This document shows, piece after piece, positions 16,871 to 26,317 of a stretch of DNA of 36,844 nt. The first letter of the stretch is position 1. Each line of letters begins with the position of its first letter. The notes under the pieces were generated by a model that saw nothing but the letters and a program-made list of their open reading frames with translations, made no database searches and was not told where the DNA came from. The DNA lies in NCBI GenBank assembly GCA_021831785.1, contig JAKBMB010000003.1, positions 1-36,844 of the forward strand, read 5' to 3'. Made by a program: the position numbers and the translations under genes. Origin of the DNA: Deltaproteobacteria bacterium (GTDB taxonomy: Bacteria > Desulfobacterota > Binatia > Binatales > Binataceae).

Positions 16871-19800
16871 ATGTACGAGGACCTGCAACGAGTACTTGAC
16901 GGTGGGTTGCCCGCCGACCAAGCCCGCCTGGCCGGGGCGCTGGCCAGGCGCCTTTTTGCGCGCGTTCCGGCGCGCAGCGAGGGGCGCTTTTCGCCGGGCG
17001 CATGCGCGGCGATAGCGCGCCACGCGTTCGACTTTCTTCTCGTCCGCAGCGAGGCCGTCAAACTGCGGGTCAGCCGGCAGGAATGGGACGGCCGCGGCTT
17101 TGCCGTCGTGGAGACGCTGACCGCCGACCGCTCGTTCGTGGTCGACACGATTCAAGAGTGCCTGCGCGAGTTCAAGCTTCCGGTGCGGTCACTGCTGCAT
17201 CCCATAGTGCGCGTCGCGCGCGACGCGCAGGGCCGCCTGAAAACCTTGGAGCAGGGAAGCGCCGACGAGCGGGCGGAATCCTTTGTCCGCGCCGAGCTTG
17301 ACCGCGAGCTTGACGCGAACGTGGCCGATGATGTGGCCGACGAGCTCAAGGCGCGGCTCGAAGATTTAGTGCGGGTGACCGACGATTTCGAGGCGATGGC
17401 TCAGCGCGCGCTTAAAATCGGCGATGAGATTATCGCGGAACACGCGCCCAGCGAAGCGCGCGATTTTATGCGCTGGCTCGCGCACGGCGGCCTAGTTTTT
17501 TTGGGCTATCGCCGCTACCAAGTCAGCAGTATCGACGGCCAACGGATGGCCGCGCTCGAGCCCGGCTCCGGCCTGGGGATTTTACGCGCCGAGGCGCACT
17601 CGCGCTTTACGCGGCCGCGGCCGACCGACGAGCTGGGTCCGGATACGCTTAAGGTTTTGTTCGAGGAGCCGGTCCCTTTTGTCAGCAAGACCCGCGCGAA
17701 ATCCAGTGTGCATCGCCGGCGCGCGATGGACGACATCGCGATCAGGCGGGCGAACGCGCAGGGTACGGTAATCGGCTTCGACCGCTTCCTCGGCTTGTTC
17801 ACCTCGAAGGCTTATTCCGAGGAGCCGCAGCAGATTCCGATCGTCGGACAGAAACTGGCCCAAGTGCTGGCGGAGGAGAAGGCCATCCCGGGCTCGCACG
17901 ACTTCAAGACGCTGCTGGCGGTGCTCAACACCTTCCCGAAAGAAGAGTTGTTTCGCGCCTCGGTGGAAGAGCTGCGCGGCCAATTGACCTTGGTCGCCGA
18001 CTTCGCAGACGAGAACGCGGTCGAGCTGGCAGCTTGCGCGGACCGGGCGCGGCAGATGCTGGTGGTGCTCGTCGTGATGGGGAGCAAGCGCTATTCCGCG
18101 GAGCTCTACGAGAAGATCCGCGACACCTTGTCCTTCAGACTCAAGGCGCCGCCGATCTACGGCCATCTGGTCGCAGCGAGCGAGGATTACACTGCCCGCC
18201 TTCATTTTTGCTTCCCCATGCCTCGAGAGGCGGCGGTGGACTATGCCGCGCTGCGGGCCGAGGTGGCGGACCTCACTCGCACCTGGGAGGAACGGCTTAA
18301 TGACGAGCTCGCGGCGCGCCACGGCCAAGCGCGCGGACGCGAGCTCGGGGCGCGCTATTACCGCGCGTTCAGCGCCGACTACCGCGCCGCCACTACGGTC
18401 GGCCGCGCCGCGGACGATATCGCGCGAATCGAAGCGCTGCTCGCGCGCCGCGACCTGGACGTCGAGGTCGTGCCGACCTGCGCCGGACGCGAGTACCTTA
18501 GCGAGCTGCGCGTGTACGAGGTGGGACAGCCCGTGGCCCTGGCCGACCTGCTGCCGCGGCTGCAGAACTTCGGCGTGCGCGTGCTTTACGAGAACGCGCA
18601 TGAACTGCGCCTGGCGGGCCGCGACCCGATCTTCGTGCAGGTGTTCGCGGTCCAAACCGCCGACGGCCGGCCGCTGAGCGCAACCGCGGGCGTAACGCTC
18701 TTATCGGAGGCGCTTGGTGCGCTAAAGCAGGGGCTGACCGAAGACGATCCGCTCAACGCGCTGACGCTGCAGGTGGGCCTCTCTTGGCGCGAAACGGCCC
18801 TGCTGCGCGCCTATCTCGCCGTGGCGCTGCAGATGAAGCTCGGGCCGACATCGGAGAGCCTCAGGCGGGTGGTTCTCGGTCATCCCGAGTTGGTGCGCCT
18901 TTTGATCGACCTATTCAACGCCCGCTTGGACCCGGATACCGATGCGCGACCCGAGCAACTCGCCCATCTGCGCTCGAGCTATCTTAAAGCGCGCGACCTG
19001 ATCGACAGCTTCGCCGACGATCTGATAGCTCGCAACCTGCTGGCGCTGGTCGAGGCCACGGTGCGCACCAATTATTTCCGCCGGCCGCCGGAGCCGCACA
19101 TCTCGCTCAAGTTCGAGAGCCGGCGGATCGCCAACCTAGCCGACGTGGCGCCGATGTACGAACTCCACGTGATCAGCCCGGCGATGGCCGGATGTCATCT
19201 GCGGGCGGGACCGATCGCGCGCGGGGGCATCCGTTTCAGCGAGCGCCCCGACGACTACCGGGTCGAGATTCTCGGCTTGATGAAGACCCAGACGGTCAAA
19301 AACGCAATCATCGTTCCGATCGGCGCGAAGGGAGGCTTCGTTGTCAAACCGCGCAGCCAGCGCGCGTCCGCGCAGCGCGAGGCGGCGGAAGCCTACCAAA
19401 CGCTCATCGGCGCGATGCTCGACCTTACGAACAACGTCGTCGACGGCCGCGTGGTTGCTCCCGAACGCGTCAAGGTGCTGGATGACGACGGCCCGTATCT
19501 GGTCGTGGCCGCGGACAAAGGCACCGCGACATTTTCCGATCTCGCCAACCGGCTGGCGCGAGAACGCGGATTTTGGCTCGACGACGCGTTTGCCTCGGGT
19601 GGCGAGCATGGCTACGACCACAAGCAACTCGGCATTACCGCGCTCGGCGCCTGGGAGTCGGTCAAGCGCCATTTCCGCGAGCTGGGACGCGACCCGCAGC
19701 GCGGGGCGCCGATCACGGTAGTCGGAATTGGGGACATGTCGGGCGACGTGTTCGGCAACGGGCTTCTGCAGTCGGCCAATGTAAAGCTGATCGCCGCGTT

Positions 19801-21649
19801 CGACGCGCGCTACATTTTTATCGATCCCGACCCGGACCCGGCGCAAAGCTACCGCGAGCGCCGGCGCCTGTTCGAACTGGCAAACTCCAAATGGGCTGAC
19901 TACGACGTGCGGCTGCTAAGCCGCGGGGGCGGCGTCTGCTTGCGCTCGCACAAGGAGATCGCGCTGAGCGCCGAGGCCAAGTCGGCGTTAGGGGTAGAGG
20001 CCGATACGCTCGACGGCGAGGCATTGGTGCGCGCCGTGCTGCGCGCTCCGGTCGACCTGCTTTACAACGGCGGCATCGGAACCTACGTGCGGGCGAGCGA
20101 CGAGACTGACGCCGAGGTCGGCGACCATGCCAACGACGCCTGCCGCATAAGCGCGCGCGAACTGCGCGCCAGGGTGGTGGTTGAAGGCGGCAACCTCGGG
20201 CTCACGCATAAGGCCAGGGTGGAGTACGCGCTCGCTCACGGCAAGATCAATACCGACGCGATCGACAACTCAGCCGGCGTCGATATGTCCGATCACGAAG
20301 TGAACCTCAAGATTCTGCTCGCGCCGCTGGTGAAAAAGGGCGAGCTGGGCCTTGAACAGCGCAACCGCGCGTTGAGAGACGCAACCGCCGAGGTCGTCGA
20401 GCAGGTGTTGGAGGACAACCGCCAGCAGGTCTTGCTGCTCGGCCTTGAAGAGGCGCGAAGCCGGGTGCATCCGATACGCTACGGCGACTTGATCGCCGAG
20501 CTTGAGCAGCGCGGCGTTTTGCGCCGCGATGTTGAGGCGCTGCCCTCGCGCGAAGAAATCGAACAGCGCCGCGCCAGGATGGTGGGGTTGACCCGGCCGG
20601 AACTGGCGGTGCTGGTCGCCTACACCAAACTTGATTTGATCCGCGAGCTGGAGGGTTCGCGGCTCCTCGATTGGGACGACCCGTACCTGGTGCGCCGCTT
20701 TTTGGCGCCGTATTTTCCGCCCTCGATCGGCGCGCGTTTTGCCCCGCAGATTCCCGGCCATCAACTACGCCTTCAGCTCGCCGCAACGCGCGCCGTCAAC
20801 GAGATGGTCGGCGTCATGGGTGCGCTGCTCGCCTTTGACTTGAGCCGCAGCTACGGTGTCGCGCAGGCCCAGGCGGTGCGCGCCTGGGTGGCCGCTTCCG
20901 AGGTGGTCGGCCTAGGCGCGCGCGCGGCAGAGCTGCGCTCAAGGGCCGGAGAGGTTTCGGTTGAGGCCGAGTTCAAGGCGCTCTTAGCGTTGGAAGCTTC
21001 TTGCGTCAAGGCTTGCCGCTGGATTCTTCTCGTCCCCGAGCGCGAAACCGCGCCTTCGTCCTTGGTCAGCCGATTTGCTCGACCGGTGGGGCAATTAATC
21101 GACGTCTTCGAGAATTATCTAACCGGCTCGGAGCGCGAGCATTTCGAAGCCGCCTACCGCGAGCTCAAACGAGCAGGCCATCGCGAGCAAATAGCGCTTG
21201 ACCTTGCGCGGTTGGCCTTCGTCGAGCATCTGTTGATGGTAACCGCGCTGGCTCTGGAGCGCCATCTTGATCCGGGCCACGCCGCGGCGGCCTATTTCGG
21301 CCTGGTCGGCGAGGTGGATTTCGGCATGCTCGAGGGCGCGCTTGAGGCGCTCGACAGCGACGACCCATGGGAGCGGCGCGCGGCGCGCGAGCTGCGCGAA
21401 GATTTGCTGCGCGCGCGCTGCGCGTTGGCTCGCGCGGTTCTGGCCGAAGCGGCCAACGGCGATTGGGCCTCGCGTCTGCGCGTGATCCTGCGCCAGTCCG
21501 AGCGCGGCTTCGCCCAAACGCGCGAGTTGCTGGAGCGGCTGCGTCATACTCCAGCGGCGGGTCTGGCGCCGCTTCAAGTGGCGATACGGGTCGTGGGCAA
21601 GCTTTGCGCGCCTAAGCTAGAGACCGTCGCAGGGCCCACGCGCGCTTAG
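16871..21649 (+). CDS. Large NAD-dependent glutamate dehydrogenase (GDH-1600 class)
   Basis: The 1592-residue protein matches the very large bacterial NAD-GDH class, which deaminates glutamate to 2-oxoglutarate and ammonia and mainly serves glutamate catabolism. The N-terminal half contains ACT-like regulatory regions. The catalytic core is around residues 780-1180 and shows RAGPIARGGIRFSERPDDYR, KTQTVKNAIIVPIGAKGG with the catalytic-region lysine, GIGDMSGDVFGNGLL as the dinucleotide site, and VVEGGNLGLTHKARVEYAL. The C-terminal part is helical. The ATG at 16871 (MYEDLQRVL) is chosen because AAGGA lies just upstream. The earlier ATG at 16775 would add 32 arginine/proline-rich residues. The gene stands alone and converges on rimI. 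Confidence 0.95.
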   Translation: MYEDLQRVLDGGLPADQARLAGALARRLFARVPARSEGRFSPGACAAIARHAFDFLLVRSEAVKLRVSRQEWDGRGFAVVETLTADRSFVVDTIQECLREFKLPVRSLLHPIVRVARDAQGRLKTLEQGSADERAESFVRAELDRELDANVADDVADELKARLEDLVRVTDDFEAMAQRALKIGDEIIAEHAPSEARDFMRWLAHGGLVFLGYRRYQVSSIDGQRMAALEPGSGLGILRAEAHSRFTRPRPTDELGPDTLKVLFEEPVPFVSKTRAKSSVHRRRAMDDIAIRRANAQGTVIGFDRFLGLFTSKAYSEEPQQIPIVGQKLAQVLAEEKAIPGSHDFKTLLAVLNTFPKEELFRASVEELRGQLTLVADFADENAVELAACADRARQMLVVLVVMGSKRYSAELYEKIRDTLSFRLKAPPIYGHLVAASEDYTARLHFCFPMPREAAVDYAALRAEVADLTRTWEERLNDELAARHGQARGRELGARYYRAFSADYRAATTVGRAADDIARIEALLARRDLDVEVVPTCAGREYLSELRVYEVGQPVALADLLPRLQNFGVRVLYENAHELRLAGRDPIFVQVFAVQTADGRPLSATAGVTLLSEALGALKQGLTEDDPLNALTLQVGLSWRETALLRAYLAVALQMKLGPTSESLRRVVLGHPELVRLLIDLFNARLDPDTDARPEQLAHLRSSYLKARDLIDSFADDLIARNLLALVEATVRTNYFRRPPEPHISLKFESRRIANLADVAPMYELHVISPAMAGCHLRAGPIARGGIRFSERPDDYRVEILGLMKTQTVKNAIIVPIGAKGGFVVKPRSQRASAQREAAEAYQTLIGAMLDLTNNVVDGRVVAPERVKVLDDDGPYLVVAADKGTATFSDLANRLARERGFWLDDAFASGGEHGYDHKQLGITALGAWESVKRHFRELGRDPQRGAPITVVGIGDMSGDVFGNGLLQSANVKLIAAFDARYIFIDPDPDPAQSYRERRRLFELANSKWADYDVRLLSRGGGVCLRSHKEIALSAEAKSALGVEADTLDGEALVRAVLRAPVDLLYNGGIGTYVRASDETDAEVGDHANDACRISARELRARVVVEGGNLGLTHKARVEYALAHGKINTDAIDNSAGVDMSDHEVNLKILLAPLVKKGELGLEQRNRALRDATAEVVEQVLEDNRQQVLLLGLEEARSRVHPIRYGDLIAELEQRGVLRRDVEALPSREEIEQRRARMVGLTRPELAVLVAYTKLDLIRELEGSRLLDWDDPYLVRRFLAPYFPPSIGARFAPQIPGHQLRLQLAATRAVNEMVGVMGALLAFDLSRSYGVAQAQAVRAWVAASEVVGLGARAAELRSRAGEVSVEAEFKALLALEASCVKACRWILLVPERETAPSSLVSRFARPVGQLIDVFENYLTGSEREHFEAAYRELKRAGHREQIALDLARLAFVEHLLMVTALALERHLDPGHAAAAYFGLVGEVDFGMLEGALEALDSDDPWERRAARELREDLLRARCALARAVLAEAANGDWASRLRVILRQSERGFAQTRELLERLRHTPAAGLAPLQVAIRVVGKLCAPKLETVAGPTRA

Positions 21650-21751
21650 CCGCCGAAGCCTGCCAAAAGGAGCGCGCCGCTGCTCGGCGGCTCAACGCTC
21701 CCGGCGCCGTTCGCCGGCTGGCGGCATGCTTGGGAGGACTTGGTAGTCGGG

Positions 21752-22210
21752 CTAGGCGGTCAGGCGCCGTTCCATCACTACCGCATCCTCGCCCGGCCCG
21801 TAATAATTTCTGCGCAAGCGCCGCTCCTCGAATTGGAATTTGCGGTAGAGACTTCGCGCGGCCAGATTCGTACGCCGCACTTCCAGCGTAATGAATCGAG
21901 CGCCCTTGACCCGGGCCTCGGTCAGGGCCCAGGTCAAAAGGCGGCTGCCAATCCCGTTGCGGCGCAGGTCCGGATGCACCGCGATGTTGAGAACATGGCA
22001 TTCCTGGGCGATGAGCCAGCGGCACAAGAAGCCGATGGTGTCGGAGTTTACCCGCGCTACCGCGAGCCGCGAGAACGGCAGCGTCAACTCGCGCTCGAAA
22101 GAACCCTGACTCCAAGGTTGGGAGAAACACAAGCGCTCGATGCGGACGATATCTGCGAGATCATCGTGCCTGGCGTCGCGAATCTGAACTATTGTAAGCG
22201 CGTCGCCCAT
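21752..22210 (-). CDS. rimI: Ribosomal protein S18-alanine N-acetyltransferase RimI
   Basis: The 152-residue GNAT enzyme acetylates protein N-termini, classically that of ribosomal protein S18. Typical RimI features are IERLCFSQPWSQGSFEREL near the start, HVLNIAVHPDLRRNGIGSRL (core strand and acetyl-CoA loop RRNGIG), LEVRRTNLAARSLYRKFQF, and the terminal RRNYYGPGEDAVVMERRL with the conserved tyrosines and VVM segment. The length is normal. In many genomes rimI sits beside tsaB. Here tsaB is absent and the gene is isolated between the dehydrogenase (convergent) and a divergent lipoprotein. A GCAGG / CCTGC inverted repeat lies immediately before the start codon and overlaps the place of the ribosome-binding site. 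Confidence 0.92.
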   Translation of the reverse strand: MGDALTIVQIRDARHDDLADIVRIERLCFSQPWSQGSFERELTLPFSRLAVARVNSDTIGFLCRWLIAQECHVLNIAVHPDLRRNGIGSRLLTWALTEARVKGARFITLEVRRTNLAARSLYRKFQFEERRLRRNYYGPGEDAVVMERRLTA

Positions 22211-22519
22211 CGCAGGAGTCCCCTGCAGCGCAGGCCGCAGCGCCTAGCCGTGCCTTGGGGGGGTCCAAACCGCGCTTGGCCACCGGACATATTAGCGATT
22301 TCGCCGCACCCGCGTGAAGCACCGAACTAAAATTCGCGCGCGGAGCCGCGATGCGGGTGGGCCGCAAACTTGGGCCTGCCGAGGCGCACGGCTTACTCGC
22401 AGTGCCGGCAAGCTTGCGTCGTTGCGCTAGATTTGCCAGTATTGGCGCGGTCGGATGAGGGAGCTAACCGGCGTTAGCGCTATGAGGCCGAGTTAATGAC
22501 TCAACAGGAGGTGCTTCGG
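22211..22519. other. Intergenic region between divergent rimI and lipoprotein
   Basis: About 310 bases with no convincing coding frame. The last part carries the AGGAGG ribosome-binding site (22506-22511) of the downstream lipoprotein gene. No other clear signal is seen. Confidence 0.5.
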
Positions 22520-22804
22520 ATGAAGAGCTCGTCGGTCAGTCTGCTCGCGGCTTTGGGGGTGACAACACTGCTTGCCGCGTGCGGGCCAAACATGCAGGAA
22601 ATCAACCAAGCTACGGTGAGAGCTAAGGCAGGAGCGGACAACGCGGAGGCAGCCGCCAACCGTGCGGCCCAGGCCGCGCAGAGCGCGCAAGCAGCGGCGC
22701 AGCGCGCTGAGCAGCAGGCGGCTAGCGCGGAAGACGCAGCGCGCAGGGCTCGCGACGCCGTGGCGCGCCTTGAAGCCGCGTTCAGAACCTCGGTCCTAAA
22801 GTAA
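22520..22804 (+). CDS. Alanine-zipper lipoprotein 1 (Lpp-like)
   Basis: The 94-residue product starts with a classical lipoprotein signal, MKSSSVSLLAALGVTTLLAA, followed by Cys21 (lipobox LAAC). The mature part of about 73 residues is a single alanine-rich helix. Ala, Gln, Glu and Arg are spaced in heptads (AAANRAAQAAQSAQAAAQRA, EQQAASAEDAARRA), the pattern of alanine-zipper coiled coils such as Lpp. The ATG at 22520 is chosen over an earlier in-frame ATG because AGGAGG lies eight bases before it and the signal peptide begins there. A similar lipoprotein is encoded at 25383, beyond groEL. It probably sits in the outer membrane as a structural trimer. A C-terminal lysine is present, as in Lpp, but its linkage to peptidoglycan is unproven. 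Confidence 0.85.
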   Translation: MKSSSVSLLAALGVTTLLAACGPNMQEINQATVRAKAGADNAEAAANRAAQAAQSAQAAAQRAEQQAASAEDAARRARDAVARLEAAFRTSVLK

Positions 22805-22855
22805 CCACAAGGATTCCTCGGTTCCGGCCGGATTAGGTTGGTTAGGGGAATAAGG

Positions 22856-22886
22856 AAAAGGCGGAGAGATGCTCTTTCCGCCTTTT
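22856..22886. terminator. Bidirectional intrinsic terminator
   Basis: A perfect 10-bp stem, AAAAGGCGGA / TCCGCCTTTT, encloses an 11-base loop. The A-run and T-run flank the GC-rich stem on both sides, so it can end transcription in both directions. It lies between the ends of lipoprotein 1 (plus) and the convergent unknown membrane protein (minus), exactly where such a signal is needed. Confidence 0.75.
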
Positions 22887-22900
22887 GGCCTGCCGCGCGT

Positions 22901-23362
22901 TTAGTTGCCCGCGCTGGGCAGAGCGGGGTGCCGAGTGACCCCTTCGGTGCGGTCAGGATGCTTGGCGGCCTCGACCAGCAGTTTCCGTACGCGTCGGCGC
23001 AACTCTCCGTCGCGCTCTATCTTTTCTTCGATTTCTCTGAGCGCGCCGACGGAGAGTCCCTGTTGCATAGCCGCGCGCTCGATTGACAGGCTGTGGTCGC
23101 GTTGCATGGCGGCATAAACGCGAACATAAACCTCGACCTTCGCCGCCGGCACCTGCTTCATGTCGGCCGATGGTTCGGCTCGGGCAGCCTCAATTAAGGC
23201 CGAAAGCGTGCGCCTAAAGCCGGACGCCGGCTGCGCCTGATGCCGAGCGACTAAGGCCCGGTAACCGAGAAAGACCCCGGCCATCGCGGCGCACGCGCCG
23301 GCCGCACCGGCTACGAGCAGACGGCGCCAGCCTGTTCTTTGGTGGCTGGTTACAGTGTTCAT
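22901..23362 (-). CDS. Uncharacterised single-pass membrane protein
   Basis: The 153-residue product is not recognised. A basic N-terminus (SHQRTGWRR) precedes one hydrophobic segment at about residues 14-35 (LLVAGAAGACAAMAGVFLGY), so it is probably anchored in the inner membrane. The rest is predominantly helical and charged, with EVYVRVYAAMQRDHSLSIE, GLSVGALREIEEKIERD and ELRRRVRKLLVEAAKHP. The SLSIERAAMQQGLSVGALRE stretch looks like a small helix-turn-helix-like or helical-bundle motif, but no family is claimed. It ends at the bidirectional terminator and is divergent from groEL, with 181 bases between the starts. Confidence 0.65.
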   Translation of the reverse strand: MNTVTSHQRTGWRRLLVAGAAGACAAMAGVFLGYRALVARHQAQPASGFRRTLSALIEAARAEPSADMKQVPAAKVEVYVRVYAAMQRDHSLSIERAAMQQGLSVGALREIEEKIERDGELRRRVRKLLVEAAKHPDRTEGVTRHPALPSAGN

Positions 23363-23543
23363 CTGTCAGACCCCGGCTCTTCCGGATTCTTAGCATGTAC
23401 AGCGCCGCTTACCCAAGCGGTGCCGGCTTGCAAACTTGGGAGCGATGATTAACTTTGCGGCGAGATATTGCGCGCGCACGATAAATTCGGACGTGTATTT
23501 CTCGTCTAACAGACGGTCCGCAGGGAGGTGAAAGTAGGAACAG

Positions 23544-25211
23544 ATGCCGGCTAAAGTGGTTGAACTCCACGAGCGAGCGCGCGCCGGAATAGTCGCCGGC
23601 GCTTCGATGGTTACCGAGGCGGCGCGGGTAACGCTGGGCCCCAAGGGACGCAACGTTCTCATCCAGCGCAGCTTCGGTGCGCCCTTGATAACCAAGGACG
23701 GCGTTACCGTGGTCAAAGAGCTCGAGTTCGAGGACAAGTTCGAGAATTTAGGCGCGCAACTGATTCGCGAAGCGGCGCAGAAGACCCAAGACGTGGCCGG
23801 GGACGGCACGACCACCGCCACGGTCCTCACACGAGCTATTTTGCGCGAGGGCATACGCCTGCTGGCCGCCGGGGCGGCGCCAATGGAGCTTAAACGGGGA
23901 ATTGATGCCGCGGTGAAGAAGGTCTGCGAACATTTGCGGCGCGTGGCTAAGAGCGTCAATGATCCGCGCCAGATGGAGCACGTCGCGACCGTCGCCGCTA
24001 ACGGTGATGAGTCAATCGGTTCGATCGTCGCCCAGGCGATGGGAAAAGTCGGCAAAGAAGGCGTGATCACCGTCGAAGAGGCGCGCGGCCTTGAGACCAC
24101 GCTCGAGTTGGTCGAGGGAATGCGCTTCGACCGCGGCTATCTATCGCCCTACCTCGTCACCGATGCCGAAAAGATGACGGCCGAACTGGAGGACGCGCTG
24201 GTTTTACTTCACGAAAAGAAGATTGCCAACCTGCGCGAATTGCTGCCCCTGCTCGAACGCGTGGCGCGCGAGGGGCGCGCGCTGCTGGTGATCGCCGAGG
24301 ATGTGGAAGGCGAGGCGCTGGCGGCGCTGGTGGTCAACAAATTGCGCGGGATGCTTAAAGTGGCGGCGGTCAAGGCGCCGGGTTTCGGCGACCGGCGCAA
24401 AGAGATGCTCGAGGATATCGCTACCCTCACCGGGGGCAAATTGATCGCCGAGGAGTTGGGCCTTAAACTTGAGCAGGTCAAGCTCGATAGTCTGGGCCGA
24501 TGCCGTCGCGTAACCATCGACAAGGACAATACGACCATCGTTGGCGGCGCGGGCAAAAAACGAGATATTCAGGCGCGCATTGAGCAGATTCGCGCGCGCA
24601 TCAAGGAGACCACCTCCGATTACGATCGCGAGAAGCTGCAAGAGCGCTTGGCCAAGCTGTCCAGCGGAGTTGCCGTGATCCGGGTCGGGGCCGCCACCGA
24701 GCCGGAACTCAAGGAGAAAAAGGCGCGGGTCGATGACGCCGTCAACGCGCTCAAGGCGGCGGTCGAAGCAGGCGTTGTACCCGGCGGCGGCGTAGCGTTG
24801 GTGCGCGCGCAAAAGCAGGTGGACGAACTCGACCTGAGCGGCGATCAAAAGTCCGGCGCTCAGATCGTGCTGCGCGCCCTCGGCGAACCGCTAAAGCAAA
24901 TCGCCTTCAACGCCGGACACGACCCGGCTGTGGTTTATCACAAGGTCGCCGAGGGCAAAGGCGATTTCGGCTTCAACGCCAATACTGAAACCTTCGAGCG
25001 GCTGGAGTCGGCCGGCGTAATCGATCCGGCCAAGGTTGTTCGCACGGCGCTACAGAACGCAGCCAGCGTCGCTTCTTTGCTCATTACCACCGAGGCGTCG
25101 ATCGCGGAACGGCCGAAGAAAAAAGCACCGCCGCCGGCGCACGCGCACGGACATGGTGGGATGGGTCCGCACGGCGAAGGGCTCGACGACTTCGGCGATG
25201 AGGGTTTCTGA
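23544..25211 (+). CDS. groEL: Chaperonin GroEL (Hsp60), stand-alone copy
   Basis: The 555-residue product is a full-length group I chaperonin subunit, an ATP-driven protein-folding cage. The ATP-binding loops [10 protein letters not shown] (about 31-40) and [13 protein letters not shown] (with Asp87) are intact. The ATPase aspartate is Asp398 in [19 protein letters not shown], followed by VVPGGGVAL. The tail differs from the common GGM-repeat ending. After KKKAPPPA it is rich in His and Gly ([14 protein letters not shown]) and ends in acidic DDFGDEGF. No groES precedes it, and no CIRCE-like inverted repeat is obvious in the 181-base upstream region. This suggests a secondary or separately regulated groEL, or one that uses a GroES made elsewhere. 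An AGGAA at about five bases and a GGGAGGTGA further upstream support the ATG start. Confidence 0.95.
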   Translation: MPAKVVELHERARAGIVAGASMVTEAARVTLGPKGRNVLIQRSFGAPLITKDGVTVVKELEFEDKFENLGAQLIREAAQKTQDVAGDGTTTATVLTRAILREGIRLLAAGAAPMELKRGIDAAVKKVCEHLRRVAKSVNDPRQMEHVATVAANGDESIGSIVAQAMGKVGKEGVITVEEARGLETTLELVEGMRFDRGYLSPYLVTDAEKMTAELEDALVLLHEKKIANLRELLPLLERVAREGRALLVIAEDVEGEALAALVVNKLRGMLKVAAVKAPGFGDRRKEMLEDIATLTGGKLIAEELGLKLEQVKLDSLGRCRRVTIDKDNTTIVGGAGKKRDIQARIEQIRARIKETTSDYDREKLQERLAKLSSGVAVIRVGAATEPELKEKKARVDDAVNALKAAVEAGVVPGGGVALVRAQKQVDELDLSGDQKSGAQIVLRALGEPLKQIAFNAGHDPAVVYHKVAEGKGDFGFNANTETFERLESAGVIDPAKVVRTALQNAASVASLLITTEASIAERPKKKAPPPAHAHGHGGMGPHGEGLDDFGDEGF

Positions 25212-25382
25212 GTTATCGCGAGAGCCTGAGATGGTATGGGTCCATAACAGACAGGCTGGTCAGGTCTCTCCTGTGCTAACTAGTCTTTGCCCTTGCAAGC
25301 GCGTTGTCTTTGTGCAAGGATTGCAACGAACGAATTTCTGCACCTTTGGGTGTCCGCGGAAACTTCAAGGAGGGGTTAGGGA

Positions 25383-25751
25383 ATGACAAACGGGTTGATC
25401 AAACGGACCTCAGCATTTGTCGGAGTGGCTGGAACGGCGCTGGCGCTAACGCTGCTGGCCGGATGCGCGTCGAACAAGCCTGATCCGGCGCAAGAGGCGA
25501 TGAACGCGGCCAGCCGCGCCGACCAGGCAGCTTCGCGCGCGGACGCCGCCGCATCTCAAGCCCAGCAGGCAGCAGCACAAGCGCAGGCTGCGGCCAGCCG
25601 CGTTGAGCAGGCTGCAAATGACGCGCGCGCTGCGGCTGAACGCGCCGAGGCTATCGCGGAGAAGACCGCCGCTTCCGCGCCACGAAAGGGCATGCGTCGT
25701 ATGCGCCGCCGCCATCACTCAGCCCATAAGTCGTCCGGGTCAAGCTCGTAA
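25383..25751 (+). CDS. Alanine-zipper lipoprotein 2 (Lpp-like, basic C-terminus)
   Basis: The 122-residue product has a lipoprotein signal peptide ending in the lipobox LAGC with Cys28. A helical alanine zipper follows, with ASRADQAASRADAAASQAQQ, AAAQAQAAASRVEQAANDAR and AAERAEAIAEKTAAS. It closely resembles lipoprotein 1 (22520) in signal peptide and heptad pattern, so the two are likely paralogs. Unlike lipoprotein 1, it ends in a strongly basic His/Arg/Ser tail (RKGMRRMRRRHH...). Such a tail could bind peptidoglycan, lipopolysaccharide or nucleic acid, which is only inference. An AAGGAGG lies upstream of the ATG. The gene starts 171 bases after groEL on the same strand. Confidence 0.85.
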   Translation: MTNGLIKRTSAFVGVAGTALALTLLAGCASNKPDPAQEAMNAASRADQAASRADAAASQAQQAAAQAQAAASRVEQAANDARAAAERAEAIAEKTAASAPRKGMRRMRRRHHSAHKSSGSSS

Positions 25752-26317
25752 GACGAACTCAGATACGGCCTTTGGGCTGTCCGGTCTGCTGCCTTGAACC
25801 GGAGCCTCCGGTAAGTGCAGTCGTTCTATTGTTTCGCGCCGCGAAACAAGGCTCCTTCGAATGATTTAATATGGAGGGCCTTGTCTTCGCGGCGTGATTG
25901 CCTGAGTGACTGCGGACAGTAGACTTACGGGGCAGGTTCCACGATTCCTGGGCCAAGCTGGCTGCGCTTTCGAGCAGCGTAGCGCTAGGAGAGTGGCGCT
26001 TTTGGTGGTCTGTTTAGCCAGGATGCCTCGCGTCGCAATGGTACGCGACAGTACCGCCGGCTAAGGCGCGCTCGGTAGCGGGCAGGCGCCAATTTGAACG
26101 AAGAAGTGCGCTCTCGAATGCCTAGACCCATCTAGGCGCAACACAGGCCGCTTCGAAATAAGTGCGTGCTAGATTCAGAGAAGCGCAGCCTATTACGCTT
26201 CCCCACGTTCGGTGCTCGCATCAATTTACCTAGGAAAATTATCGCGCATGCGCCAAGCTGATCTCGCCGATGGTCTGTGACCAGTCGGTGATATGACGCT
26301 GCGGATCGAGCGCGAAG
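25752..26317. other. Intergenic region with hairpins, no gene seen
   Basis: About 565 bases separate the convergent lipoprotein 2 and cupin genes. Two hairpins lie near the lipoprotein end, at 25798-25812 (ACCGGA / TCCGGT) and 25829-25849. The remainder has no convincing coding frame, repeat copy or RNA gene. Confidence 0.5.
25829..25849. terminator. Perfect 9-bp hairpin downstream of lipoprotein 2
   Basis: TTGTTTCGC / GCGAAACAA with a GCC loop forms a perfect 9-bp stem about 78 bases after the lipoprotein stop. There is no T-run after it, so a transcription-ending role is only possible. Confidence 0.35.

Noticed and set aside
23363-23543. CIRCE heat-shock operator before groEL
   Set aside because: No TTAGCACTC / GAGTGCTAA-type inverted repeat could be found in the interval.
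25219-25272. Long-range hairpin after groEL (gagagcctga / tcaggtctctc)
   Set aside because: The arms are imperfect, the loop is over 30 bases, and there is no T-run.
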